Of a stretch of DNA of 64,000 nucleotides, positions 37,243 to 49,714 are shown one piece after another. The position numbers and the translations under genes were made by a program. The notes below the pieces were generated by a model that was not told the DNA's origin, searched no databases, and worked only from the letters and a program-made list of their open reading frames with translations. Source of the stretch: Mallotus nudiflorus (taxonomy: Eukaryota; Streptophyta; Magnoliopsida; Malpighiales; Euphorbiaceae); NCBI GenBank assembly GCA_947683625.1, contig CANTUR010000832.1:612001-676000 (forward strand). The letters are read 5' to 3'. Within the stretch, counting starts at the first letter, position 1; each line of letters starts with the position of its first letter.

Positions 37243-37795
37243 TGTTAGGGTTTCGTGATACAAACACAGCAGAAAAATTAAAATTTTATCACGTTCCCAA
37301 ACTTGGATCCATATAATTCAACTACTTGATTAAATCTAAGGTTTCAAGAATCTCACCAAAACGCAGAAGAGGCAAGATTTTCTGGAAGGATGAGAGGAGG
37401 TTCACATCAGTGACACTTTGCCTCGAGCTTTTTGTTTTGGTTGTTCAAATCAAGATGTCTCCATAAGGATGCGTCCTCTATAGGTATCCACATGAACAAC
37501 CCTTCATAAAATGAATTGGAGTGTATGCTAACAACCTTCTTGATTGTCTCACAAATCAAGAACAAAAGAAAAACCCTATGTTTATTTTCTAGGAAGAGAG
37601 AAAACCCTTTTTTGGAGGTAGGGAAAAACAATTGTATTAAACCCTAGAGAATATAATATATTTATAGACTCCAAATTAGGGTTTCACCTACCAAAGACCT
37701 TTTTAGTAATTTCCATTTATTGCATTCTGATTTTGTTTTAAAAACAAATCAGAAATAATATCTTATTTATTTATTTAATTAAAATAAAATTTACC
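37243..37795 (-). repeat. Truncated 3' LTR of the deleted LTR element
   Basis: It closely matches 38550-39105, including 'TTTCGTGATACAAACA', the 'AGAGGCAAGATTTTCTG' block and 'AATTAGGGTTTCACCTACCA'. Similarity stops at about 37795, where the deletion junction falls in an AAT/TTA-rich stretch. Confidence 0.88.
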
Positions 37796-38532
37796 TTAGT
37801 TCTTTGGTGAATTGCCTTTCAAATTTCTGAACATTAATGAATTTTCGTAATCAAATTACTATAAAATCACTTTGTTCAAAAATAGACAAAACGCTCAATT
37901 AAAATAGCCACCATGAAACCCTAATTCAAGGAAGCAACTAACCAATTTTTCATAATCAAATTACTGAATTAGTTGCTGCCTAAAATAATATCACTTTCTG
38001 TAAACAGCTTACAGTTTGAAAATTCTATTCAAACTAGATCAAACACAATTTTTAGTTTTTCATAAAAACATCTGTGCTAGCAGCTGATTTTGATCACAAT
38101 CAAAAATCACAATAAAAAGAGCAAAAAACATATCAATTCTTATACTTGTATAAATTCGATGTTGCCTATCCATCAGGTCGCATGACCATGTGCAAAATGC
38201 GCATGGCCGTGCTACCTGATTGACATTGTATCATGCATGGCCATGTGCCAAATGCGCACGATCGTGCTACCTGCTAGCACAGATTATACTTAATTCATTT
38301 TCATGAAATAGCATCCTATATTCATAAAATCAAAAACTACTTTTAGTTTAATAACATTAAACCATTACAAACATTAATCAAATTAATGTTTAATTCTGTT
38401 TTCAAGTAGATTACTAAAAATTGTCATAAAATAAATCAAAAACCTTTTTGATAATTTTGAAAACCTTTTTCAAAACAAATTATAAACCCTAACATATATC
38501 ACATATACACATAATCAATTAATCGAATTACA

Positions 38533-38548
38533 AGTGGCTTTGATACCA
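38533..38548 (-). promoter_or_regulatory. Primer binding site of the deleted LTR element
   Basis: The minus strand reads TGGTATCAAAGCCACT next to the LTR end CCCCAACA, a typical initiator tRNA-Met primer site. On the plus strand it is AGTGGCTTTGATACCA. Confidence 0.85.
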
Positions 38549-38549
38549 C

Positions 38550-40083
38550 TGTTGGGGTTTCGTGATACAAACATATCGAAAAAATTAAAATTTTATCACG
38601 TTCCCAAACCTAGATCCATGTAATTCGACTACTTGATTAAATCTAGGGTTTTAAGAATCTCACCAAAATGCAGAAGAGGCAAGATTTTCTGAAAGGATGA
38701 GAGGAGGTTCGCATCGGTGACACCTTGCCTCGAGCTTTTTGCTTTGATTGTTCAGATCAAGACATCTCCAAAAGGATGCATCCTCTATAGGTATCCACAC
38801 GAACAGCCCTTCACAAAATGAATTGGAGTGTGTGCTAGCAACCTTCTTGATTGTCTCACAAATCAAGAACAAAAGAAAAACTCTATGTTTGTTTTCTAGG
38901 AAGAGAGAAAATGCTTTTTTGGAGGCAGGGAAAAATAATTGTATTAAACCCTAGAGAATATAATATATTTATAGACTCCAAATTAGGGTTTCACCTACCA
39001 AAGACCTTTTTAGTAATTTCCATTTATTACATTCTGATTTTGTTCTAAAAACAAATCAAAAATAATATCTTATTTATTTATTTATTTAAAATAACATTTA
39101 TCTTAAATAAATAAACAAATAAATAAATAAACACTTTAATTATTTATTTCCATAGAGTTTATTTTGGGCTTATTAAACCCATATCCGTTTTGGGCTTATT
39201 CTAAGTGTGTGATCCTATAGGTTCACATAACATTGGCAGTGGGCCTAAATCTCTATTTAGGCCTACAAGTCATAAGTGGCCTCTAGCAAGACATTATGAC
39301 TACCCAAGTCATGTGAAGTCAATAATCCAACATAACCTAATTACAATGAATTTTATCGTCCCTTTATCACATGATATCTTAATTGAACATAAGGTATAGA
39401 ATGTCATCTTTATATAGTTCAATATTCTGACTTGATTCCAAGTAGACTGAAAATGATAACTCTTTATCAATTCATTTCAGCATGGCCATGCATTTTTCCT
39501 TCAGTCTATCTCGTCAAGGGGCCCATAGATATCTTTCTCATATTAATAAAGGATAAATTCCTTCTAAATCACTCACATTTCTCACATAACTAATTTCATA
39601 TCCAACAACATCCTATCTAATCGTCCGGTTAAAGACAATGTTAGAATATGTCAAAACATAAAATAGCTATGTACAAATCCATGATGATTTCAAAGTCAAA
39701 GGATAAAAATAAAATTATTATGATGAGAAATACTTATGATAATATTCTATGCAGTATTCTCATAGTGGGTCAATCCAGTACATGATCTCTAATCATGTAC
39801 CTATGAGTTGACTTAATAACTCATATTCATGATTAGTAAAACATAACCATCAGCCAACATCATACTAGCCTTAATACTTTAATATTTATATAATGAATAA
39901 ATGGCTAAGGATAATTAGAATAGAACTCTTATTTTAATCTAAGGGTTTTACTATCAAGTCACATACTTGATGGCCTTAGTAAGAATTAACCATTCATATA
40001 ATTATCATAAAATTACCTCTTTATTAATAAAATAAGAAAGTCAATGCATAATCAAATGATTGACCTAGTGTATATTACTAACA
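38550..40083 (-). repeat. 5' LTR of the deleted LTR element
   Basis: The complete 1534-bp LTR starts TGTTAGTAAT and ends CCAACA in element sense. It is flanked by the primer site on one side and TSD ATTCT on the other. It contains short imperfect palindromes such as ATGATTAGAGATCATGTAC (39783-39802 region) and no frame of note. Confidence 0.85.
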
Positions 40084-41400
40084 ATTCTCTCCACATGGTT
40101 TTCTTCATAATAATTCCTATGCATCTTCTCATTATGTGATTCCCATAACTACCTTACAACCCAAGACTTTTGCCTTGGTTGTTGTTGAAAATTCTTCAGG
40201 TCCCCTTCTGATGCCTTCTATCTCTAAACATGGAGCATTTTAAGAAATTAAGGTCAATAATGCAATATATCATAAATAAATTAAATTATGCCAGCACTCC
40301 TTAATTACACTCATTGTGCTTAGAAAAGGAGAAACTCTATGGACTCTTCCCAGGCTAAAGGAAAACAGTCAAATATTTAGAATTTATAGGAAGATTGGTG
40401 GCTAATTTCTTTAGGATGCGGTTTTTATCAAGTCCTCCTTCATTCCATCAAAGCAAAAGATATTTTCTAGAATTAGGAAACAATTTTTCTTAAACCCGGT
40501 ATCCTATATATCCTATAGTGGACTATAGGTTTTGACCCTTATAAGGAAAAGTACACTTTGACTTAACTATGGATTCAATTCTATAGTCTTTTCTTAGGAA
40601 TTGAGATCCCTAGATCTTAATTAATATAGCTAACAATATTGGATCTCTAATCAAAATTGATAAAGCTACTATTAGCAGGGATTTCGACCATTTTGTTCGA
40701 ATCTTGGTTGATGTCGATCTTACAGCTTAACTGTAACATCTGCTGATTATTTATTATAATGGCACTTTATTTGACATTAACATTATGTATAAGAATCTTC
40801 TAGCTTTTTATTGTTCATGTAATTCTATTGGTCATGTTGCATAATCATGTTGTTTAATAAAAAAAACTAAGAAAATTCATAGGTTTAGCAGGTTCAACTA
40901 GAATAATGGGAAATTTTAAGAGGTTGATCATAAACCAAGCAAGTTTGGTGCCCAAAATGAACTAACAGTCTTTCTATTGGCAAAATTTTTACCAAAGTAT
41001 ATGAGTCTTATGTGCATGACCATTCAATTTTGCCAAGCCAAGAATATGTTTTAGAAAATAATGTTACAGTTGGTGATAATACTGCGGTAGGTGTTTTTTC
41101 TATTAATGCTTTACTTGAGGCTCAAACTGATATGGTGGAAGTTGTGGCTCATAGCGTAGTGACTACTAGCAAAAATTCGGATGATCCCTTAGAAGCATAT
41201 TTTAGTTTAAACACTTCACCTAATAAATAATTAGCTTCTCAATAAATGGAGGTTGTCTCACACCAATCATGGGCAGACCTTGAGGATAAATAGAAGAATT
41301 GGCAAATTTCAATTGCTAAGAAAAAGAAGCAAGGAAAGAAGGAACTCCCTATCCTTACTAATAATAGACCTTAAACAAGGTCAGTTTCCCACTCATCCCC

Positions 41401-44400
41401 ATGAATGTTTTTTGTTGGAATTATAGAGGGTTAGACAACCTTGCTACACAATGTGTTTTATTTAATTATTATCAATCTCTTCATACCATTTTTGTTTGCC
41501 TGGTTAAACTTAAGGTGGTGTTTGATTCCATTGGTAGTAGTTTTTAGAAATTTATAAACTTGTCATTTATTGCTGCCACTTCACCTACTTTACCAAATAT
41601 ATGGATTCTTATTTCCAATAATGTAGGAGCAAGTAACATTGATTTTTGTAGTTTAGATTAGTATATTATTGTTCAATGTAGTATGTATGATCAAATTTAG
41701 ACCATTACTTGTCTTCGTGCCAATGTTTTATCTTTCATTCATCATCGGCTTTGGTTTGAATTGGATTATATCTCCTCCTTAATTTCCTCCAATTGGTTTA
41801 TTCTTAGTGATTTTAATTCTTGTTTTGGAGCTCATGAAAAACTAGGTCACCCTCATAATGCTCGTTCTTGTTAGGATTTTATTTATGCTATGGCTAAGTG
41901 TTCTCTAACTTGTCTTAATACTAAAGGTCCTTTATATACTTGGACTAATAAACAAAAAGGAACTCATCGGGTTAACATTTAGCTTGATATGGTTTCTTAT
42001 TCTGATATTTCTTTTCTTTATTTGACATCCATAGAGTATCATGCTCTTGCATGCCATTGCTCTGATCATAATCCTATTTATTTAACTTGCCATTAACTTG
42101 ACTCAAGACCTCGACCTTTTTGCCTTTTTTCCATCTGGACCACTCATGATAATTTTATAAATTCGATTAAGGTTTTTTGGAATTCCATTTCTCCTTCAAG
42201 TCATTCGATGTATTCTATGATGCATAAGTGAAAGCTTTTGAGATCTTTTTTGCTTCAATGGAATAAGAGTGTTTTTCATAATTTAGATCACCTCATTTCT
42301 CAAGTTAAGCAATCTCTTCTTAATGTTCAATAAGAGATTGAGGCTCAAGGTTTCTCAAATACACTTCATAGTAGAGAGTTTATTTCTTATGAAAATCTCT
42401 CTTTACAGCTCTCTAAGCAAAAAGCTTTGTTAAATGATAAGATTCATATTTATTAGCTCATAGATGGTGATAGAAATTCCAAGTTCTATCATAGTTTATT
42501 TGCTCACCATCACTTTCAAACTTTGGGCTCTTCTTTGTTAATTAATGGAGTTTTAAATATGATTACTGTGGTCATTAATGAGCATATTGTTCAGTTTTAT
42601 TCTTCCCCATTCACTTTAAAACACACTCTTAGGGATTTTTTAAGAATTAAGGATGTAATTCCTTTACAAGTTACAAAGGTAGATAATCTAGCTCTAATTA
42701 TGATGCCTTCTCATTAGCTAATTCATTCAGTTATCTTTGATATAGATCCTTATAGTGCTCCTGTAATATCCCGTGTTTTTTTTAAATATTTTTACACTGT
42801 ACCGGGATATGCAGTGTTAATAATTTCTGTATTTTATATGATATTTTTACGAGTTAATATGTATTTAAAACCTATTTTAATTACTGTGTATTATTTTCAG
42901 TGTTTTACGTAAAATTTTCCCGGGACTTGCATTTTCGGGGAAATTTTCACGTAAACAATGTATTATTAATTATTTTAAATGTATTTACGGACTTGCATAA
43001 ACTCATGCGTATTTTTAAATTATTAAATAAAGCCTGTGTATGTATATTTATTTAATTAGGGTTTATTATTACCCTAATATTTTATTAATTATTTATTTGT
43101 TTTATTGTTATTTAATTAATTTTATTTAGTATAAATTATTAAAATATTAAATTTTATGTGTGTGGTGTATATTTGATGTGTGTAATTTAATATTATTTTA
43201 TTATATAGTGTAAAGTATATATATATGCATATATACATTAAAATTTGTCAAATTACAAAAGAATTGGAAAATTACACATTTGCCCCCGACTACTCCTTCT
43301 TCCCCGATCACCTTCTCCTCGCCGTCCGGACGCCTGTCACGCCATTTCTTCACCGTGGGTTTGCCGTCCGGTGTGCCACCGTCTTCCCCAACCATTTCCG
43401 CGGCCTGAGGTAGCCGTTTCTCGCGCCTGGAAGTTGATTTTGGCCGGAGAAGCCGAAAATCGATCCACCGTCGATCACGTCGATTCCGGCCATCGTTTCC
43501 AACACCGCCAGTCTCTTTCTTCTCCTTGAGCTCCGTTGAGTGTGATTCTAGCTTTGGTTTGAGCTAAAATGGTCTAGAATTGCTTAGGTTTCGATTTTTC
43601 AATTTCGGCCTATTAGGGTTTTTGATTTTTTTGAGCTTCGAATTGATTGATTCATGAAAACTCCCTTCACAAATGTTGTTCCTAGTAGCTCAATATACAT
43701 GTATGAATTTTTTTAGAATTTTTGGAGATTTTTTGGATTTTTGGGTATTTTTGAATATTTTAATATTATTTTCTAATTTTCCGAAATTAATTATTTAAAT
43801 TATGAAATTGGAGTTTATGGTTAAATTAGGTGTTGAAATGAATTATAGGAATTTATTTGGAATTTTTATGAATTTCTAAGTATTTATTTTGAATTATTGA
43901 AGTTTATGTGATTTTGAGAAATTAGGGTTAAATGTGTTTTTATTTGAATTTAATTGGTTAATTGAGTTTAATTATTAATATTATTGATAAATATGTTGAG
44001 AAAATTAATTTTGGATAATTGTATGATTTTTGGTGAATTTTTGAAGTAATTTAAGTATATTTATATATATAGGGGTATTTTGGTAATTTTACCCTAAATT
44101 GTCTAAAAATGTAATTTAATTGGTTTTATTAGTTATTTAAGGTATAAAAATGATTTCTACAAAATATTTGGTATTTTTAACTAATTAAAACTATTTTTCG
44201 TAAATTATTTTCAATTATATATATAATATACGGTTTTTCTAATAAAATGAGTTTTAATCGGTTTTTACAGTGTTTTAAGGTTAATTATGTAATTTTTACC
44301 TATGAGATATATTACTATGTTGTGAGGATATTTTTGGTATATCTGGAATATGTTCTGTGTTTGTGGACCCCGGTCGATGGATTGTAGTTTGGAGTCCGAC

Positions 44401-47400
44401 CGTGGGATTTTGATTGTGTTGAGCCTATTTTTTCGAAGTGTATTTCTTTGCAGGGTCGGCTCTACTCTTTTGAGTAGAGAGATTTCCGTTTTACAGGGGA
44501 GGTTCTGTCGGATTTTCGGTAGAATTCTCGTAAAACGTGATATCCAGTCGAACCCTAATTTCCGATTCTGTGTTTAATACTCTAGATTGAATTCTAGGAT
44601 TTCTGTTAGGTTTATTCTGATGTCGATTATTTATTGCTTGTTTAGTTGCGCCGAGACCGAGGGCTAGTGGACCAGGCCCGTCGGACCTGTCTCGTGGAGC
44701 GCATTAGGTGAGTTACTATTTTATATATATATGCTTAGGATGCATGATTTAGAAATGCATGTTTTATGTTGATTAAATATGCATAAATAATTTGATTATT
44801 TCTTAAGTTTACATTAAGTATATTTTTGGTATATATTAAATTATATACATGTTTTGTAAATAAAATATATTTAAAATGTTTTTAAATATATTTTTAGTTT
44901 AATTTATGATTTGACTGGATTTATTTGACGTATATATACTCGAAATATACCCGGTTTACTTTTGGTATATTTCTGGTATATATATGGATCATATTGTTAT
45001 TTCATTTACATTCATGCATCATTTATTTTTGTGAATGAATGTTTTATATTATTTATTAATGAAGGATATCAATAGAACGTGCTACCTAGTGGGCAGCACT
45101 AGGACCGAGTACGTACCGGTACGCCCATAGTATTTAGGCTATAATACTAACTTATTTATGGATATTGATTTGATTATGATTATCGATATGTGAGATGTGG
45201 TTTATGGGTGTGATTGCTGGAGCTCGGTTGACCAAGTGTCTCGGGGCCAATCACACTGGCAGTCAGACTGCTGGAGCTCGGTTGACTTAGTGTCTCGGGG
45301 CCAGTTTACTGTCCATATGGATTAAGTGGATATATTTGGAATAAGTGAGCCTGTATGGCTTGAGTGTTGTTTAACACTATTTTCTGAGGTTGCGATATTC
45401 TAGGGTTCTATGTGATCCTTCATAAAAGATGATTTTCAGATAAAATATATAAAAATGATTTTATTGCATCTGTGTGTAATTGCCTGTATATATACATATT
45501 ATATATACTGTTGACTGTATGCATTATCACTTAGTGTGTATGTATATATATTATAGTAATTCACTCAGTGAGGTCTGACTCCCCTCCGTTGACTATTTTT
45601 CAGGAGAGTCAACATCCTCAGACCTCAGTAGCAGGTCGATACACCGGATTTCTTCCGCCCCGACTTCTTTGTGTAAATTATATACTTGAGTCTTATTTAT
45701 TTTATCTAGACACTGCAGTAGTTGTGAATTACAGTGTTGAATTTCATGTATTTTATTTTAAAGAGATGTATTATGTTGAAACTGGATTTGTATTAAAAGA
45801 TTATATATTTATGAGATGGGATTTTGATTAAATCCAATTGATGTGAATAATATTATGATATTATGATTTTTTATTTCCTTTGCATATTATATTGTTACTG
45901 TTATTATGGCATGCTTTATTTTATTTTTAGGCTTGCTACGGGTTCCGGATTCGAAAGAATTCCCGTTCCCTAACGCCGGTCATGGCCCCTGTTTTGGGTC
46001 GTGACAGGTCCTAATGGTTTTATAGGTCTTTTTTATCATTCTTACTAAGATATTAATGGCCTAGATCTTTATAATGATGTCAGATCTTTTTTCTCTTTAG
46101 GATCTTTATGCTCTAGCATTAACTCTAATCTTATGGTGCTCATCCTAAAGGTCCTTAGTGTTAATTTAGTGGATAAGTTCTTCCTTATTATTTTAAGTAA
46201 CTTTGTTTTAAGGTTATTAAAAAAATTTTGGTTGATCGTCTTGCTAATATTACCTTCAAAATTATTTTTCATCAACGATTTGGTTTTGTTAAGGGCAAAC
46301 ACATTAAGGATTGTATTGTTACTGCTTCTTAATGCTTTAATATTATGAATGGTAATTGTTAGGGAGGCAATATGGCCATGAAGATTGATATTAGGAATGA
46401 TTCTATGGAATGGGATTTCAGTCATGCGATCTTGATTAATTTTGGATTTTCTTCTAAATTTTGTGACTAGATTTAGGTTATTTTTGAATCAGCTAGATTA
46501 TCTATCCTCGTTAATGGTAGTTAGCTTGGTTACTTTTCTATTTCTCATAGTGTGCACTAGGATGATCCTCTTTCTCCTTTGCTTTTTTGTCTTTCTGAAG
46601 ATTTTTATAGTAGAAAGCTTACTTCTTTATTGAATTTAGGTTGTTTGGCTCCTATGCTCAATAATGGCAATATTGTCTACCCTACTCATTTATTTTATAC
46701 TAATGATGTGCTTAGTTTTTATAAAGCCACTCACTCCAATATTGACTTATTGGCTAACATTTTTTAGTATGGTTTGTTATCTAGGCAAAAAGTAAATTAG
46801 GATAAATCTGAGATGTTTTTTAGTAATGGGATTTTTACTAGTCATGCTGCCTCTTTTCGTTTTAGAGTAAGTATGCGTACTAGCAATTTCCCTTTTACTT
46901 ACCTTTGGTATTCCTATATTTATTGGAGCTCCTAAGTCTCATTGGCTTAAGCTAATAGCTTATTAAATTATGGCTAAAATAGATTCTTGGAAGGGCACTC
47001 TCTTTCCATGGCTGGTCATTTAGCTCTTATCAAATCCACCATTTTATGGGTATTTTTTTTTTGCATAGTTTTATGATTTATAAATGGTCAAGTTCAATTC
47101 TAAAAGTGTTGGAGAAGGCTATTCAAATTTTTTTATGGATTGGCTCCATTCATGATAAAAAAATTAGTTTTCATTACTTGGGATAAATGTTGTTCTCTTT
47201 TTGAAGAGGGTGGTATTGGTTTAAAACACCTTTATTGTTTTAATAAGGCTCTACTTAGTTGGCTTTCTTAGAAGCTTTCTTGTAGTACTAATTTTGTCTA
47301 TAATTTTCTACATTTGAGATTTTTAGTTTTGGTGTACCATGGGCTTCTTTTATTTGCTCTTCAATTTGGCCTTCTATAAAGTTCATCTACAATGATATTT

Positions 47401-48760
47401 AGGATACTTCTCAATTATTGCCTTGCTATGCTTCCACTCTTAATTTTTGGACCTTCAATTTCGTGGGTTATTCTATTACTGATGAGGTGGGCATTCCTTT
47501 ATCAATTTATAAAAAGCTTATAGCCTTTATTTCTAATTTTTATTAGGATGGTTCTTAGTATTTTTCAGAGGATTTTGTTATTGTTTATCTAGATGTGGTC
47601 AATGATCTTAATTAGGTTATTTTTTCTGCTACTCATTAAGATCTTTTTGTTTGGAGATTTTCTTCTAATAGTGTTTTTTGCTAGCAAGTAGGCTTATTGT
47701 TTCCATCATTCCTCTAGTCCCAAAGTGGCTTGGGGACATGAATTATGGTGGCATTTTCTTCCTTCTAGTCGCTCATTTTTATGTTGGTGAGCATTCCATC
47801 AATGTTTGCCATCAAATGATATGCTTCAGCATAAAGGTTTTCATGTAGCTCCCTGTTGTCATTTATGTTTAAATGCTCTTGAGACAATTAACCATGTTTT
47901 AGTCTCTTATCCTTATGCTTATATGCTTTGGTTAGCCTTTCAAGATATATTTCAAGTCTGATTTCCAGTTTTTGGCTCTCTAATTGATCTTTATAAGTTT
48001 GTTATGACTATCTCTTTTTCTAGTCAAATAACAACCTTTTAGCATGTAGGAGTGCTTTCTTCTCTCTGGATTCTTTGGCATGCACTTAATCAATTTACTT
48101 TTCAAGGCCATTTATTCCCAATCACACTTCCATTCATATTCTTTGCAAATTTATCAAAGAAGCAAAAGTGTTTAAGGTTGGTCGTATGCACAATACCCAA
48201 GTTGACTTATTGATCCTTCAACGTCTTCGAGTTGGTTGAATTTTGAAGCCTGCTCCTGTTCTTAAAGTAGTTTGTTGGCTCCCCCCTCTATGCTACCAGT
48301 TTAAAATGAATATTAATAGAGTGGCAAAAGGTTGCCCAGGCCTTGCCAGTGTTGGTAGCATTTTTCGGATTTAGAATGGTTTTGTTCTTGGTTCATTTGT
48401 TGCGCCTTTAGGTATCAAATATGCATTTAAAGTTGATCTCTCTACTGTCATGTTTGAGGTGAAGTTTGTAGTTCAGTACAGCTTCCCTCATTTATGGATC
48501 GAGTGTGATTCATCTTACATAGTTCGCTTGGTCCAAATGAGCTGCTCTAACAGTCCTTGGCATCTATGCAAGAAATAGCATCAGTGCCTTGCCTCTCTTC
48601 GTTCGTTGCATTATTACATCAGTCACATATACTAAGAAGCCAATTATATTGCTAATAAGTTGACGAATATTTTTGTTTCTTTAAACAGTGATACTTGGTG
48701 GTTTGCTTACCCAATTAGTTATGATGATATAAGTCACCAAGGTGTAATGGGTGTTCACTC
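41401..48760 (+). pseudogene. LINE ORF2 pseudogene: endonuclease, RT, zf-RVT, RNase H
   Basis: The frame opens MNVFCWNYRGLDN at 41401. The endonuclease (to about 42100) has SNWFILSDFNSCFGAHEK, KGPLYTWTNKQKGTHRV and LACHCSDHNPIYL (the SDH-type catalytic end). A solo LTR interrupts at 42762-46006, directly before the RT block GPNGFIGLFYHSY. RT continues with VDRLANITFKIIFHQRFGFV, NMAMKIDI, DDPLSPLLFCLSED and a degenerate YADD box (LFYTNDVLSFYK). Near 47700-47950 are zf-RVT residues (RSFLCW, CLNALETINHVLVSYPY). RNase H near 48300-48700 has KVVCWLPPLCYQFKMNIN-type residues and LWIECDSSYIVRLVQ. Stops and frameshifts occur throughout. Confidence 0.85.
42762..46006 (+). mobile_element. Solo LTR (3.2 kb), second copy
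   Basis: The 3245-bp sequence starts TGTAATATCCCG and ends GGGTCGTGACA, closely matching the solo LTR at 13027-16249 along its whole length. Flanking pentamers are GCTCC (42757-42761) and GGTCC (46007-46011), one mismatch, so the TSD is likely but imperfect. It keeps the TATA-like stretch (about 43200-43235), the GC-rich patch (about 43270-43550) and the duplicated GTGTCTCGGGGCCA block (45210-45305). It interrupts LINE ORF2 between endonuclease and RT. Confidence 0.9.
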
Positions 48761-48966
48761 CTACAGATTTCGTTAATTTCATTTTGTTTTTTCTCTTTTT
48801 CCCTTGAGGTTGAAATTACTTACATTTGTATTTATTTTCTTCATTAATAAATTTTTTAGTCTTGATGTGTGATGTCGATGTTAAAGAGGTGTTAGCCTAA
48901 CTGGGATGTATAGGTGCATCATTTGTTGCCAGTGCTAAGTTGCTTTAAAAAAATATATCATAACTA

Positions 48967-49045
48967 TATATATGTCAAACTATATAATTTTATCATTGAT
49001 ATACAATGCAGTCGGCAATGCTAGCAATAGCATAAATGTTTACAG

Positions 49046-49081
<36 letters not shown>

Positions 49082-49440
49082 TACTAAAACTAAGTATAAA
49101 TTTATATCAAAACATTTGACAATGCTATCTATACTAAAAATATATAATTCTATTATATGTAATAATATCAAGATTATATATATGTCAAAACTATATATTA
49201 TTAATATAATGTACAGTTGACAATACTAATTTACACTAAAGTTTAAAGATACATAATTTTATTATTGATATACAATGTAATTGGTAGTGCTACCAATAAT
49301 ATAAACATTTTATAGATAATAATGATTCACCAAAATTATATATAAATTTATACCAATACAATTGACAATAATATTTTATACTAGAAATATATAAATCTAT
49401 TATATGTAATAATATCAAAATTATATATATGTCAAGACTA
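48967..49440. repeat. Imperfect tandem duplication, unit about 230-250 bp
   Basis: Two units share the same sequence of landmarks: 'TATTGATATACAATG', 'TATAGATAATAAT', 'TATAAATTTATA', 'TATTATATGTAATAATATCA' and 'ATTATATATATGTCAA'. The first unit has an (AAT)n expansion (49046-49082) that the second lacks. Confidence 0.75.
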
Positions 49441-49549
49441 TATATTATTAATACAATTGATAATATTGGTTTGCACAAAAAATATATAATTTTATTATAA
49501 ATACATAAATTTTTATTATATTTAATAAATTTAAGTTATTAAATATTAA

Positions 49550-49551
<2 letters not shown>

Positions 49552-49624
<73 letters not shown>
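49552..49624. repeat. (TAA)n microsatellite, about 24 repeats
   Basis: A perfect TAA trinucleotide run of about 73 bp. The poly-Ile open frame on the minus strand here is an artefact of the repeat. Confidence 0.95.
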
Positions 49625-49625
<1 letters not shown>

Positions 49626-49714
49626 TATAGGAGGGGGAGGGGATAGATAAAACTACAAAAAAAATCTGCACTCATTATTATATAAAAAATGGATAATTTA
49701 GTCTTTTACTAATA

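Larger units (their letters stand above)
37243..40083 (-). mobile_element. Internally deleted LTR retrotransposon (non-coding)
   Basis: The element lies on the minus strand with perfect TSD ATTCT at 37238-37242 and 40084-40088. The 5' LTR (38550-40083, 1534 bp) runs TGTTAGTAATATA...CCCCAACA in element sense. A tRNA-Met-type primer site follows at 38533-38548. Only about 740 bp of internal DNA (37796-38532) remain, with no protein motif. The other LTR keeps only its terminal 553 bp (37243-37795). A deletion removed nearly all internal sequence plus the start of the 3' LTR. It sits inside the LINE ORF1. Superfamily is uncertain; the primer site fits copia. Confidence 0.85.
37131..41370 (+). pseudogene. 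LINE ORF1 pseudogene (DUF4283), split by an LTR element
   Basis: The N-terminal part, 37131-37242, starts with GTG where ATG is expected (then FPPFDIKSPESLPSP and TTTHFPGDDY). After the insertion the frame resumes at 40084 with SPHGFLHNNSYASSHYV and LQPKTFALVVVENSSG. Blocks KLCQHSLITLIVLRKGETLW (about 40282) and WWLISLGCGFYQVLLHS (about 40400) match the DUF4283 domain. Then IGSLIKIDKATISRDFDHFV (about 40640-40700) and VRILVDVDLTA. The end at about 41230-41370 includes HQSWADLEDK and a Lys-rich tail. Many TAG/TAA codons interrupt it. Confidence 0.82.
37126..48951 (+). mobile_element. L1-type LINE split by two LTR-element insertions
   Basis: A plus-strand LINE starts with ORF1 near 37131. It is interrupted at 37243-40083 and again at 42762-46006, and ends in an A-run at about 48946-48951. 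The likely target duplication is ATATCA(A/T)AACTA (12 bp, one mismatch) at 37114-37125 and 48955-48966. ORF1 reads through the first insertion site and ORF2 through the second once the insertions are removed. Minus the insertions the LINE is about 5.7 kb. Stops and frameshifts are scattered throughout. Confidence 0.88.

Noticed and set aside
40264..40275. AATATATCATAA matches 48952-48963 and could mark the LINE start at 40276
   Set aside because: ORF1 protein similarity continues left of 40264, through 40084, and across the nested element to 37131. The better pair is 37114-37125 with 48955-48966. The match is in AT-rich DNA and is probably chance.
49046..49082. (AAT)n as an independent insertion
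   Set aside because: It lies at the same place in a tandem unit whose partner keeps a short AAT stretch, so local expansion is enough to explain it.
49448..49675. Poly-Ile frame of 75 residues
   Set aside because: It is a translation of the (TAA)n microsatellite.
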